Origin: Aquilaria yunnanensis
Taxonomy: Eukaryota > Streptophyta > Magnoliopsida > Malvales > Thymelaeaceae
Length of the DNA: 64,000 nt
Direction of reading: 5' to 3'
Assembly (NCBI GenBank): GCA_039654915.1
Contig: CM077599.1
Location: 82,614,001 to 82,678,000 of the forward strand
In this document: piece after piece, positions 34,374-46,272 of the stretch
How the letters are laid out: each line of letters starts with the position of its first letter
Numbering within the stretch: the first letter of the stretch is position 1
The notes under the pieces: generated by a model
Told to the model about the DNA's origin: nothing
What the model saw: only the letters and a program-made list of their open reading frames with translations
Databases searched by the model: none
Program-made: the position numbers and the translations under genes

Positions 34374-35167
34374 GGACAATGCTCGGCATTAATGCAAGAT
34401 CTTCCAGCCATTTCTTTACCTTCATTGGTTCCATCACCGAGACGAGAACCTGCTCCAATATTTGAAGGAGATGCATCGCCTTATTACCTTGCTGGGATCG
34501 TAATCAGAAACTTAACACTTCCGAGGAAGAAAGACCGAGGAAGAGGAGAAGATGAGAGGTCCATGTATATGTATACACACACACACACACACTTCAGAGC
34601 GCCTTTGGTTCGGCTGCAACTTGTCAAATCTAAGCCAGCAAGCAGACAATGATACTGTTATCACTTTTGTCAGATTTGTTTCCAATATTCTTTTTATCTT
34701 TTTGCAGCTATCTCTTGGTCGTATCAAAGCGGAGCCGTTCAAGTTGATTTTCATTCTTCATATGCTTCGATCCAAAATTATGACTTCAGTTGCTGATATG
34801 GCGCCAAAAAAAAAAAAAGAAAAAGATTAATTAGTGGCTTATATGGGCGAAGAACAATCAGTCAGGTGGCAAGTTTGATAGTTATTTTTTTTCCTCCAAA
34901 AGGCACAGGTTTTATTGGAATCTTGTGAGGAAAGCAAGCTTCAAAAGTTAGGCCAAAAGTAAAGTCGAGGAGAGATCATTGAAATTCATAACTAGAAGAC
35001 TGCTTTTCCAAAGACAATGCAGTATCCATATATATGTATCTTTTAATACTTAAAAGTTTTCAATGATGTCCCTTTCAGGGATAAGAAAACGGTAAAGTCA
35101 ACAATTTAAAGGGCTTAAGTGGATAGGTTACACAAGTTGGAGGATTCAAAATGTTGAGCTTAGGTTG
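34374..35167. other. Moderate-complexity spacer with a (CA)n tract
   Basis: Contains a (CA)n microsatellite at 34574-34592 and open frames on both strands without recognised motifs. A leftover of a gene or transposon is possible; nothing can be assigned. Confidence 0.4.
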
Positions 35168-35175
35168 GCCAAAGC

Positions 35176-36127
35176 TAGGGGTGAGCATGGGTTGAGTAAA
35201 CCCAAAACCGAAACCGAACCACCCCCATTGGTTAGGTTGGGTTGGGTAAAAATTGATCATGGTTCTCGGATTAGTTCCACATATAGGAGAACCGATGGTT
35301 TTTTGGTTGATTATGATTCCATATGGAACCAACCCGAGGTGGAACCGAACCTGAGATATATATAATTATATAATAAAAATTATAGTATTACTAATATATC
35401 CACACACACACATATTTCTTTGAAGTATTATGATGGTTATTTTGTGTTTTTATATTAAACTCTTAAACTGATATTCCAAATTAAAACAGTATGGAAGTTA
35501 TGGAATTATTTACGAAATTTCTCCATATTTACTTAAATCACTTTGCTTCATAGATCCACCACTCCTAAGTCATTTTGCTTTCGATCTTTCATTCCAGACT
35601 ACTCTTTACGACAAAATTATGATATTTTTTTCATTTGAGTCATGCAAAATTAAAAATTTATGACATCAACATATTTTAGGTTTTGATACTGAAGAAGATG
35701 GTCTTAAAGGTTTAATTTTTCATATTGAATGTCATACCAATATTGAAATTACTGGAATGAAATAAACTAGTTGAGATAAAAGATACCCTACAAGCAACTC
35801 TTTTGAACTATTTTTGTAAGAACAACATTTTAAACTCTTTTGAATGTATCTAAGTACATATATTCAAATATTAATTTAATTGTATATTATGTTGAATATG
35901 TCATAAAACTGATTATGGATGTAGATTTATTGAATTTTGGTGTTGTTATAGATATATGGTATAAACCGGAAAACCCGAGAGCTAGAACCGAGAAACCCAG
36001 AACCATGGTTCTGGTTCTGTTCAGTTCTCGGTTTTGGGTTGTATAGAAAAATTTTGGAACCGAGACCATTTCGGGTTGGTTCGGTTCCACCATAAAACCG
36101 AACCAACCCGACCCATGTTCACCCTTA
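35176..36127. mobile_element. Non-autonomous hAT element, 952 bp, TSD 8 bp
   Basis: Left terminus TAGGGGTGAGCATGGGT (35176) and the inverse of the right terminus TAAGGGTGAACATGGGT (ending 36127) differ at two bases. Flanking 8-mers GCCAAAGC (35168-35175) and GCCACAGC (36128-36135) agree at seven. Both subterminal regions are packed with AACCGAACC/GGTTCGGTT-type motifs. No transposase. Confidence 0.88.
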
Positions 36128-36135
36128 GCCACAGC

Positions 36136-37541
36136 ACATATGAAGAGCAAACGAACTGATTAACTGAGCAAAGTAGCCGATAACCTCCATTGATAACTAA
36201 AACATGGATTAAATTCTCTCTCTTAAACCTAGTGATGTAGACGAAAAGAATATTCTGTAAATAATTTGTGAATGGTATGATAAGAGTATCTATATGTTCG
36301 TTTATTTTGTTGAAATGACAAAGATGAATAAATTTTTTATATTTATTTATGTTCACAAATAGTTTATTTATGTTCGTCTGTTTATCTGTTTGTTCGTTCA
36401 TTGTTTGATCATTTATTTATTTTTTGTGAGTTAATTTTTTTATGGTATTGTGCTTTTGTTCATTCATTCATTTATGTTACTCATGAAAGCATTTATTGAT
36501 ATTATTCACAAACATGTTTGTTTGTTTAATTTTTTTAGTTCATGACAATGTTATAGTTAACAAATGAACGTACAAATTTATAAATGAACAAATATAAACA
36601 AAAAAAATTGTATTCATTTATCATTTATGTTTGTATTCATTTAAAGTTACATAAATGAACATGAACAATGATCTTGTGTGCTCATTTGTTTAGTTTAAAG
36701 CCCTACACAAACCCTCCTCTCCAAGGTTGGAATTCGATTCTTCACTTTAGCTCTAACATCGAAGATTTTAATAAGCTAATTTGCATTAGTATGTTTTTTA
36801 TTTTTTTAAATCTATGCCGTTCCATATTTTTTTAGAGAGATAAAACAAGGTGCTGGAGACTTGGGCAATTTCAATTACCAGATTGAAGACTTTTGTGTAT
36901 CAAAAGGGGGAAACTTTAACTAATTGTGAAAATAGAGAATTGATGATCATGAGTGATATGGAGAAGATGTGAGCCATTTATAAACAGTTGTAGTAGTTTA
37001 AACCCACCTGTAAGAATCAAGTTAGTTAATGATAATTATCAATATCAATGATTGCTTAAAATGATTAAACCAATGGTTCCGCTGGACCAGGCTAGCAGAA
37101 AGCCGACCAGCCCTCTTCCTATTGTACCAAGCTTTGCTTTACGACAATAATTCCGCCATAGCCATGTCTAATAATGTTCAAAGCTTTAAAGTTATAATTA
37201 GAGGTCCAAGATTCAACCTCTCATCTCACATATGCACGCACCAAAATAAACGGTTTCGCTGTAAAGAAAACAAAAGTGACAGTGGTAGACAAAGCACTTA
37301 GAAAAGCTTCAGTTTCCATAGTTGGCAGTAGTAATATGTGAGAGGATAGACGGCTTTTTGGGAAGAAATTGATTAACTAGTACTATAATAAAAGAAGAGA
37401 GAAAGAGAGATCCCTGAAAAAAGAAAGATTGCTTAAAGGAAGGGAAACTGGTGGTGAGTTGGCAATTCCTTTAGAAAAATAGTGAAATGAGACTAAGGAC
37501 ATGCTATCTACATGTGGCCCTCTGCTTTCACCTTCTTCCTT
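36136..37541. other. AT-rich intergenic DNA and upstream region of the small gene at 37.8 kb
   Basis: 36.2-36.7 kb is rich in TTTATTTATGTTCGTTTG-like and inverse ACAAATGAACAT motifs, perhaps a decayed transposon end pair. No gene recognised. Confidence 0.4.
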
Positions 37542-37548
37542 TATAAAA
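37542..37548 (+). promoter_or_regulatory. TATA box of the small gene at 37.8 kb
   Basis: TATAAAA in CTTTATAAAAAG, followed ~30 bp on by a plausible transcription start and then a leader with a likely intron (donor GACAAG|GTAATC after 37653, acceptor ...TTAG at 37811). Confidence 0.55.
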
Positions 37549-37832
37549 AGTTCTAGGCCACTCAAACCTATACATAGTTACATACACCTCCTCCTCACTC
37601 TCACACCTTGTTTCTTGTTCTTCACCTTCCCTGCCATCTCCAACACCGACAAGGTAATCTTCCCTCCCTCCCTCCCTCGATCTAGAATCAAACTTATTTC
37701 TTCTTGTTTCATGGTGGTTGTGAATAGCATTCAGATCTACTACTTGTTATGAAAAGGGCCACTTTTGTGAAGGCATATTGCTGAAAATCTTTGGTTCTGC
37801 TTTGAAGTTAGGGAGAAGAAGGAAGGAGGCAA

Positions 37833-38090
37833 ATGGCAAGTGAAGCACCAAGCTGGGCAGACCAATGGGGTGCTGGTGGATTTGGTGCCATGGAAGAAGA
37901 CGGCTCAACCGCCAAGCCAGATGCTGGCAGTAATAAGAAAGCCACCAAAACGGGTGCCCTGGCCAAGGCCAAATCCGCCGCTTCGACAGGGGCCATGAAG
38001 ATCAAGCTTGGAGTATCCAAGGGCATGAAATGGATCAAACAAAAATGCCAGAAAAAGAGCGCAAAGACATCAGACAACAACACGGTCTGA
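37833..38090 (+). CDS. Small conserved basic plant protein with a WADQWG motif, 85 aa
   Basis: Function unknown. The N-terminus MASEAPSWADQWGAGGFGAM is a pattern I associate with a family of short uncharacterised plant proteins. The rest is Lys/Ala-rich (ALAKAKSAASTGAMKIKLG) and ends with a basic stretch around MKWIKQKCQKKSAKTS. No signal peptide or membrane segment. The gene has a TATA box, a probable leader intron (37654-37811) and a start in good context (GGCAAATGGC), all supporting a real expressed gene. Convergent with ATG8. Confidence 0.78.
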   Translation: MASEAPSWADQWGAGGFGAMEEDGSTAKPDAGSNKKATKTGALAKAKSAASTGAMKIKLGVSKGMKWIKQKCQKKSAKTSDNNTV

Positions 38091-38688
38091 TGTTTAATCA
38101 GGGTCTTCAGTTTTGACAAACTTTTTGCTTCACAGCCAAGCCATGGTCTCACTCATTATTCTTCTTCTATGTAGTATTCTTTTTTGTTTTTTTGTTTTGT
38201 TCAACCCTTTACGGGCTTGTTAACACAACTACCAATTTGTTGCAATTTCAATGGTTGAAGAAGATGATTTTTTTTTTTTTAAATCTATTACCACCTAAGT
38301 CTCGATTGCTAATTTAGATCAAGCTGGTTGGACTCACTTTAGGAAGTAAAGCTCACCTAGCACTTACCTATCCTATTCATAAGACTCCAGGTCAAGACCA
38401 TACTTAATTGGAACCAAGCTTCGTGGCACTTGAACCCAGAGAAACCAATAGACATTGGTTCAATTGAAGACAATATGGAACATAAAACCCCTATTGATCA
38501 TAAAGCAGTACCACCCAGCCCTTCATTCCATAAAAGATTAGAATTCAATTCCATGATCCACATAAAGACCTGTGAGAATTGCCATAAACTAGTAAGTACG
38601 TAATATAAATTGAGTCCTTAAGAGGCACCGATAGAAGAAAGAATCTACAACTTGTTTGCCTTTCCTCTATCTACATAGATTGGCATGA
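38091..38688. other. Shared 3' region between the small gene and ATG8
   Basis: Holds the 3' UTRs of the two convergent genes. No other feature recognised. Confidence 0.5.
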
Positions 38689-40410
38689 TTACGCTTGAAG
38701 AAAGCCAAAGGTATTCTCCCCACTGTAAGTCATGTACAGGAATCCATCATCGTCTTTGTTCTCCTCGTACAGTGCAGACATCATAGCAGCTGTAATATAA
38801 CAGGACAGACAGAGTCGGAAGGGGTAGATAAATTGCGATATTTGCAACTTAAATGCCTCATCACAACTACTAACATAGCATTCAAAATGGTTGGGGGTAA
38901 CAGAGAACTACTCACCAGTTGGAGGAAGAGTGTTCTTAATGAAGACAAATATCGCCTTTTCAGAATTAAGCTTGATCCTCTTACGGACAACATAGACAAA
39001 CTGCCCGACGGTCAAGTCAGCAGGAACAAGATATCTGCACCGTGGCAACAACAAAAACGTGAGAAAGAAGCAGCCTAATTCAGATCAAGTTCTAAAACCT
39101 TTGAACCATCTTTTCAAGATTGATGATCCAATCACATGTGAAATTAGAATGGCAGCTAGCTGTTGCTGTTGAAGTCACTCAAGAATAATGGATATGAGAA
39201 CATGGACTGATGATGGTGAAATTTTTGCATCTTATCCATGTCAGACATTATTACCCTAAGTAATCATTTACTCTTGCAAAAAGGAATAAGATGAAGTTCA
39301 ACAGGACAAGCAAAGGAAGTGCAAGTAATAATCCTGGATATTGTAGCATAATCATCAAAAACAAAAAAGTACAAGGATCAATAGCTTGACAAACAAAAAC
39401 TCCAATGAGGGAACATACAGAGACATACTAATGGATATAAAAATTTAGATGAACTGACAGTAGGCGATACTAACTTTTTCTTATCAATGTCAGGAACATC
39501 ACTCCTTTCAGCCTTCTCCACAATAACCTACTCAGACACACGAAGCAAAATTAAGATGGAAAATAATGCAGCACAGCAGAAGGCATAGATTATTAAATTC
39601 TATATCAGTCTTACAGGGATTCTATCAGGATACTTCTCCCTGATACGAGAAGCTTCAGCCTGCCTCCTCTCTGCAAAGTCAGAGAAAATGTAAGATGATT
39701 AAGTGGAAAACTAAAAGAAAATAACCAAGCAAAGACATAGGCAGGCGCCAGGGAAAAATCAAAGACAACAAGAGACAGCTACAATCTGTGCTACGCATGA
39801 ATTTTGGGCAATCTGACAGGTAGAACAGGAAAACCAAATAGTGACAATCACCACATTGCAACACATATAATCAACCAAGTTAGAGAAAAAATTAAATTCA
39901 AATTTTTGGCAAAAGCATGAATTACAAACATAAGCAATAGAAGAATGCTCCTGTTCACTATTCATCAACAATGACAACTTGGAGCATTTTTCTTGGTTAA
40001 CTTGAGGCTAAACTGCCATTCATTGGAAACTAAAGTGGCATTCTATGCAAACTCAACAAGGTTATATCCTGCGCACTATAATCATTCGAAAGAAACCAGC
40101 CTTTCATAATTATAAACACAATATAAATTAGCTCAAAGCTAATTAAAGAATACAGTTCATCCATTATCATGACATTATAATTGACGACTCAAACTTGAAC
40201 TCAACCAGAATCGTCCAATTAATCTGTACTTCCATTCCCCCTATAGCAAGCTCATCAAGTAAACCGCTTTTCAGTAGACGTCAAGTTAAAGAAAAAGGAA
40301 AAAGAATATTCAACAACAGAAACGCAAAAATCAAAAGTTTGTGCAAGAAGATAATCGAATAATAGGGACGAACCCAAGGGGTGTTCAAGCTTGAACAAGC
40401 TTTTGACCAT
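38689..40410 (-). CDS. ATG8: Autophagy-related protein 8 (ATG8), five coding exons
   Basis: Ubiquitin-like protein that is conjugated to phosphatidylethanolamine on autophagosome membranes and recruits cargo. Exons: 40410-40374, 39670-39615, 39527-39475, 39034-38916, 38789-38689, joining to 121 residues. Landmarks: [60 protein letters not shown] and [14 protein letters not shown]. The C-terminus is [12 protein letters not shown]: Gly117 is the conserved conjugation residue, so FLQA would be removed by ATG4. A 5' UTR intron is likely (donor CTCTCT|GTGAGT at 40701/40700, acceptor TTTCGCAG ending 40437). No lesion seen. Isoform letter cannot be told. Confidence 0.96.
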
Positions 40411-40760
40411 GGTTAGAAACTCGATCTTTGATTACTCTGCGAAATTCAAACAGCGAAACATGATCAAACTTTCCCAATTAAGTTCGACCAACGACAAAAT
40501 CTCCAAAGCACCAAACACGAATTAAAAACACCGACCCAGAAAGAAAATCGATGTTCTCAAAAAACAACAGAACAGAAAAAGTAAAACAAAATGGGGAAAT
40601 TGGAGCCCTAATTCTTACTAGGGAAAAAAATTAAAACATTTCAAGGATCGATCCAAAGAAGCGTTTAAATTGAGAAGATTGAGAAACTATAAGTACTCAC
40701 AGAGAGACTAGAAGTCCAGAATTTCGGGGAGAGAAGGCAGCCGTATTACAATTTGCTTCC

Positions 40761-41400
40761 CTGAGCCCCACACGAAACCTAAATGCTTATAAGCGTTTGT
40801 AATTGTTCCAGATTAAATAATATTAAATACTAATATATATCTAAATACTATTTGAGCTTTTTCTTATTATTCACTCTATTTGTATATCAATTCAACCTCT
40901 CACTTTAAGAATTTATAATTTTTTTTAAATTAAATGACTTTTAATTGATATTTTTTTCTTTTATTAAGATAGGTATGAAAAACTTCATCAGATTAACTAC
41001 TTTGTAAATAAACCCATTGACATAATTATTAAGTGAGCAAGTATTAGCTTTCAAATATAATATTAGTTTTAACAAAATAATCAATAAAAGAAAAATAATG
41101 GCTAAATAATACATTAGTATTTCATTTGTAACGAACTGCTTGTGTTTCGATAAAAGAATGATTTTTGGGTTGCCTCCGTTTCAAGTAATCTTCCCCGTGC
41201 CTTGGAGCTTTTCTTGGGCAAGCGACATCGTTTAACTAAATTGAGCCGGAATGGGTTGGATCGACCCTAATTAGATTGCAGATTGCCAGCCCATGTCTCT
41301 TGTTATAAATATTTGAGTCTGAGGCCCAATTCCGATCAATCTAATAGGGTGGAGTTAACACTTTTTTGGCCCAATTGATCAAAATGTTTTCATTCTGCCC
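40761..41400. other. ATG8 upstream region, AT-rich
   Basis: No gene seen. The ATG8 core promoter should lie just above 40750. Confidence 0.45.
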
Positions 41401-41753
41401 CCCCCAAAAGCCAGTAATTACACTTTTTACCACACTCACCTATTAACCCTAAGCTAGGATGTTTCTTGTCTGTGACAACGAAGTACGATGGTGCACGGTG
41501 TCGATGGACGTTGGGAGTATGTGATCGAGCGTTCACGGGAGTGGACTGGCTAATAATAGGGAGATCGACAGGGCACGATTTTGGAAGTGTGTGGTGAATC
41601 AACAAGGGGAGTGGGCGGTAAGGCAAGATCTAGGAGTGGAGTGGTGATTCGACGATGATAGTGGGCAGGAGGGAAGATTCAAATGTTGTTGGGACACGGC
41701 AGGGTTCGAGGTAATCAATACAATTAGGACATGTTCGTGCAATGGTGAGGTCA

Positions 41754-42025
41754 GGGGTAGGGCGACAGTAGGGTCGGGGCTACGGCGGCAATGACAAGGT
41801 CAGGGGTTAGGGGCGATGGCGGGGTAGGGAACAGGTGCGACTAAGGATTGGGGTGGCGGCGTCAGGGTAGGGGCTGCTGCGGCAGGGTCTGGACAAGGTG
41901 TGACTATGGGGTAGAGGCGACAGCAGGGTCAGGGCTACAGTGGCAACGACAGGGTCAAGAGTTAAGGGCAATGGCGGTGTAGGGAACAAGCGCGACTAGG
42001 GGCTAGGGCAGCGGGATCAGAGGTA
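41754..42025. repeat. G-rich ~153-bp direct duplication
   Basis: A G-rich unit starting GGGGTAGGGCGACAGTAGGG near 41754 recurs near 41907 (GGGGTAGAGGCGACAGCAGG) for about 115 bp with ~15% differences. Both copies contain GGGCTAC, ATGGCGG and TAGGGAACA. The wider 41.4-42.0 kb block is GC-rich relative to its surroundings and looks like transposon or satellite interior rather than a gene. Confidence 0.7.
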
Positions 42026-42832
42026 GGGAGGTGTAAATACAGGCAATTTCAAGAAGGATTTTGTATTCATTTTAAATTTAAAGCATAAAACAAGTTAATT
42101 CAAATGTGTTAATTAGAAACGAATAGACAGTTAAATTTTCAAAACATATAATTACTATTTTAATTACTGCTTTTATTTGACTCTTATAATTTTCAAAACA
42201 TATAAATAGTTAATCATAAACCATTAGCTAGTCAAAATTTTAGGACTTAAATAAAAAAGTTGCAAAAGATTGACTGAAAGCAGTCTTTTCCCCATCTAAC
42301 TTGATTTTTTTTAGAAGTATGAATTTCTTCTAATTTTTTAATTTTTGTTTGAATAGTTTTTTCTAATAATTTTTCAATTCCTTTTCAAATTTACAAAAAA
42401 AAAAAAAAAGCTACAAAATATGTATTTTTTCCAAAAATAAAAATCAAAAATATTTTTATTGAAAATTTTAAAGGATGATTTAAAGTTTCAAAGAACAAAA
42501 GAAATAATGAGTTTGAAAATTTTCCTAATGAGTAAGATAATAGTTTTCCTAAACTAGAAAAGAATATTAATGGAACCTATTGAACAAGAACCAATTTTGT
42601 ATGTTAGGTATGCTCCAGACTAGGATAACATCACATTAATTTAAATGTTGACAACCAAGAAATCATCCCTCCATAAAGTGTGATTTTTTATCATTTGATA
42701 CATAAATAGGAAAAAAAAATTTGGAAAAATTGAAAAAAGAAAAGATATGTTCTTTTCACTGTATTAAAATGGAGGATTAATTTTGAAAAGTATTTGGAAG
42801 GAAAAACATTGAAAGATAAATGGGATAAGATA

Positions 42833-44115
42833 TTAATTAGTCCTACAACTTTTCATGTTTTGGCAACTTAGTCCTAAAACTCATCAATTTGTCAAAGTAG
42901 ACTTAAAATTATGAAATCGTCAGCTCTGTTAGTCCTAGTTTGGATGTCTCGCTAGGTGGTAAACAGAAAAGCTGACGTGACAAATAATGGATGTTAAATT
43001 TTGACTTGCTGACTTTTTTTAATATTATGGGTAACTTTGGGGATTAAATTGTTTTAAACAAAGCATTCTAGTAATTAAAAGCTCATTTCCCCATTTTTTT
43101 TTGTCTTCTTCTACGGCTTTGCCAATCTTTTTCCTTGCCCACAACACCTGATCAAGCCGACACGTTCAACGACACCGCCGCCTCCTTACTATTCCCAGCC
43201 CAAACCACTGCTACCAATTCCGCTGTCAATAACTGACTTACAACAATGCTTCTTCTCAGCGTTGAGCTCCATTCGCCATCATTTGCTATAGCTACTGCTC
43301 CATTGCTCCAGTTGCTTTTGCATCCCATGGAGCTTTGCGCCCATGGCCTTTTGCTCTTCCTTTAACCTCACATACCCCACTCATGCAATCATTTTAAAGA
43401 AACCACTTCACTTTTCCTCGTTTTTTCATTTTCTTTTCACTTTAGTCCACCTAAATGCACCCTCCATTCTTCCTAATTAATAAATTAACAAACAAATTCT
43501 AAGCATTTCACTTCACTCATTTGATTACTTGTTTACCAGGCACCCAAGTTCTTCATCTGCTTCCATCAATTCTTCAATGGACAATGAATCCTTAATGTTG
43601 AAATCCTGACACTGATGCGATCTAGCAAGAAGTTGATTTGCTCCCAAATTTCATGAAAAGCACAACTCACTACTTTAAAAACACCAATCTGAATGATCAA
43701 ATTGCAATATTTTGATTTCAAAATAAATTTTTCTTTTTTTTTTTTCATTCGTGTCTCTTAATTATGCTATACTGCAAACAAAAAAATTTGCTACTTTTCA
43801 AGACAGGGTGTTGTGGGGAGGGAAGAGACCAGTGAAGAAGATGACAAAAAAAAATAGGAAAATGAGTTTTTAGTCACTGAAATGTTTTGTTTTGAGCAAT
43901 TTAATTCCCAAAGTTACCAATCTGATTAAAAAAAGTCAACAAGTCAGAATTTAACATCCATTATGTGTCACATCACCTTTTCCATTTACTACCTAGCAAG
44001 ACATCCAAATTAAGGCCAATAAAGCTAACAATTTCGTAGTTTTAGAATTACTTTGACAAATCAATGAGTTTTAGGACTGAGTTGATAAAAAGTGAAAAGT
44101 TTTATGACTAACTAA
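42833..44115. mobile_element. Long-terminal-inverted-repeat (foldback/Mutator-like) element, 1.3 kb
   Basis: The left ~240 bp (TTAGTCCTACAACTTTTCAT from 42837) and the right ~240 bp are degenerate inverted copies; both hold CAACTTAGTCCTAAAACTCA-type sequence and the CTAGGTGGTAAA/TTTACTACCTAG pair. The interior (~43.09-43.80 kb) is less AT-rich. On the minus strand it has a coiled-coil-like frame (VRLKEEQKAMGAKLHGMQKQ) that could be captured host sequence. No transposase and no clear target duplication found. Confidence 0.7.
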
Positions 44116-44177
44116 CATTTTTTCCCAAGATAAATTGGTATCTTCCAAAATGTTTTGAAACGCCAATGGAACAAGTT

Positions 44178-44440
44178 AGGGGAAATACCACTTTCAGTCC
44201 TAAATCTTTTGCAACTTTCTATTTAAGTCATAAAACATTGTAAATTTTTATTTAAGTTCTAAAATTTGTGAATTTCTGTTTGAGTATTAAAACTTGCAAA
44301 ACGTATAAATGGTTGGCCATAAAGTTAATCCCAGAATAGGTGAATAACAGTTTAGAACTAACTATTTATATATTTTGAAAGTTTTAGGATTTAAATAAAA
44401 AAATAATTAAATTTTTAGGACTAAATGTGTTCTTTCCTCT
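44178..44440. mobile_element. MITE, 263 bp
   Basis: The left ~60 bp (AGGGGAAATACCACTTTCAG) and the inverse of the right end (AGAGGAAAGAACACATTTAG) are imperfect inverted repeats sharing TTTAGTCCTAAA and TATTTAA.TC.TAAAAC. A related half-copy lies at ~42.11-42.29 kb. Target duplication unclear. Confidence 0.65.
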
Positions 44441-44844
44441 TAAACTACTTAAGTAAAAATTACTGCATGTCACATACTCAATTTAGAAGGTTAAAGTTTC
44501 CAATTTACCCCAGGAAAATGTCTAATTTTACATGAAAAGGTACAAGTTAAACGCAAATAGTAAGAGTGAGTGCAACAATTGAGAGTGAAAAAAAGGAACA
44601 CTTTCAAGTAAAAGGATTATGTCAGGATTATGTCACTTAGGTCGAAACTCTAATCTTCACAGTAAATTTCCAGTACCAAATGAAGGAAAGAAGTCAAGAC
44701 AAGCGATGATATAATTTTGTAGAATTGTAGATGAACAACTTGATCATTTTAAGGTTAACTGGACATTTCTAATTCAATCATAAGCATATCATTATTGTAT
44801 GGTTATGCATTTTCTCTTTGAGAATAGAGCAAATCACAACTACT

Positions 44845-46272
44845 TCAGCTCTGATCCGCAGCCTTCGTTGCCAAGCTATAGCCAGGGTTCTTATCAAGCT
44901 TCCTCTGCTTCATGAGCCCCCTGACCCTCTCAACATCCGCCCAAAGACCTCTCTCCGCGTATATGTTGGACAACACAACGTAAACTCCATCATTTCCTGG
45001 CTCCAGCTCAAGCAAATGCTTAGCCACCCACTCCCCTATCTCTGCATCCCCATGCTTCTCACAGGCACCGAGCAGACACCCCCAGATCACTACATTGGCC
45101 TTCATCGGCATCTCCTCCTCTACCATCCTCTGTGCTTCCGTAAGCAACCCAGTGCGGCCCAGCAGATCAGCCATGCAGCCAAAGTGCTGCAAGGTAGGCT
45201 GAATTCCATAGACATTCTTCATCATATCAAAATAGTGCTTCCCTTCTTGCACTCTTCCACCATGCACGCAAGCACTTAACACGCCCACGAATGTGACATG
45301 ATTCGGCCTCACTCCGGCCTCTCTCATGCCTTGGAAGACCTCAAGTGCTCTCGATACTTTCCCCTGCATTGCATACCCCACAATCATGGATGTCCAAGAT
45401 GATACAGTCTTCTCTGGCATCCCTAGAAAGACCCTATTCGCCAAATCCATCCGACCACATTTCCCATACATGTCTATAAGCGAGTTCATCATCAAAACAT
45501 CTGATTTGGCAGCACTTTTGGCTTGCAAAACACATTTATGCAGCTGGAGAGCCAAGTCCAAACTCCCCAAACTACCGCAAGCCGATGTCGCACTAACCAT
45601 CGTCACATCATCTGGCACAAGCCCGCAGCTCCGTAGCTGCATGAACATATCAATCGCTTCTCTAGCACGTCCAGCCTGAGCAAGGCCCCCAATTATTGCA
45701 TTCCAAGACCCCAACTTTCTTTCACGATTTATATCGAACATCTGGCGTGCATCCTCAAACTCCCCTGTTTTCGAGTACAAACTTATGAAACCACTCTCGC
45801 AATACTCCTGCGACTCAAGGCCGAGCTTCACAGCCGCCGAGTGAAGCTCCCGGCCGAAATCAACGGCGAACACTTGACAAGAGGCTTTTAAGACGATCGG
45901 CACAGTGTAAAAATCGGGCAAGACATTAACCCTGGACATGCAAATATATACTAAAAGCGCTTTCACAGGAGCATCTAGCCTAGTGTACGATCTTATAACA
46001 TTGTTCCAGTGAAATGCGGCTGGGAAAAGTTGCAGAAATCCTGTGACGAATATGTGGGCGTGAAGTTGGGTCAGGTGGGACAAGTTGGAACAGTTGGACA
46101 AGAGGTCCGGGATTGCAGTGGTCGGTTCACGAATCGGGTCAGGTTGTTGGACGTCGGAATCTATACCCGGGGCAGTTGAAGGGAGAGAATGATAGAGATT
46201 ATCGGAAACGGAGGCGGCGGCGAGGAGTCTGGGAAGCCGACTCAGAGGCAAACGGCATTTAAGCGAGCTCAT
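44845..46272 (-). CDS. Pentatricopeptide-repeat protein (PLS class, E subgroup), At1g77170-like, mitochondrial
   Basis: Intronless, 475 codons. Organelle PPR proteins of this class bind specific RNA sites and support C-to-U editing or processing. The N-terminus is Arg/Ser/Leu-rich without acidic residues (SSLKCRLPLSRLPRLLAAAS), typical of mitochondrial targeting. PPR repeats follow from about residue 85, for example SWNAIIGGLAQAGRAREAID and NSLIDMYGKCGRMDLANRVF. The C-terminal E-type region contains VIWGCLLGACEKHGDAEIGE and YVVLSNIYAERGLWADVERV, and the protein ends KNPGYSLATKAADQS. There is no DYW deaminase domain, so any editing role would need a partner. Sequence order and ending agree with Arabidopsis At1g77170, a likely orthologue. 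No lesion seen. Confidence 0.94.
   Translation of the reverse strand: MSSLKCRLPLSRLPRLLAAASVSDNLYHSLPSTAPGIDSDVQQPDPIREPTTAIPDLLSNCSNLSHLTQLHAHIFVTGFLQLFPAAFHWNNVIRSYTRLDAPVKALLVYICMSRVNVLPDFYTVPIVLKASCQVFAVDFGRELHSAAVKLGLESQEYCESGFISLYSKTGEFEDARQMFDINRERKLGSWNAIIGGLAQAGRAREAIDMFMQLRSCGLVPDDVTMVSATSACGSLGSLDLALQLHKCVLQAKSAAKSDVLMMNSLIDMYGKCGRMDLANRVFLGMPEKTVSSWTSMIVGYAMQGKVSRALEVFQGMREAGVRPNHVTFVGVLSACVHGGRVQEGKHYFDMMKNVYGIQPTLQHFGCMADLLGRTGLLTEAQRMVEEEMPMKANVVIWGCLLGACEKHGDAEIGEWVAKHLLELEPGNDGVYVVLSNIYAERGLWADVERVRGLMKQRKLDKNPGYSLATKAADQS

Noticed and set aside
44818..45279. Plus-strand frame of 153 codons
   Set aside because: Antisense shadow of the PPR gene.
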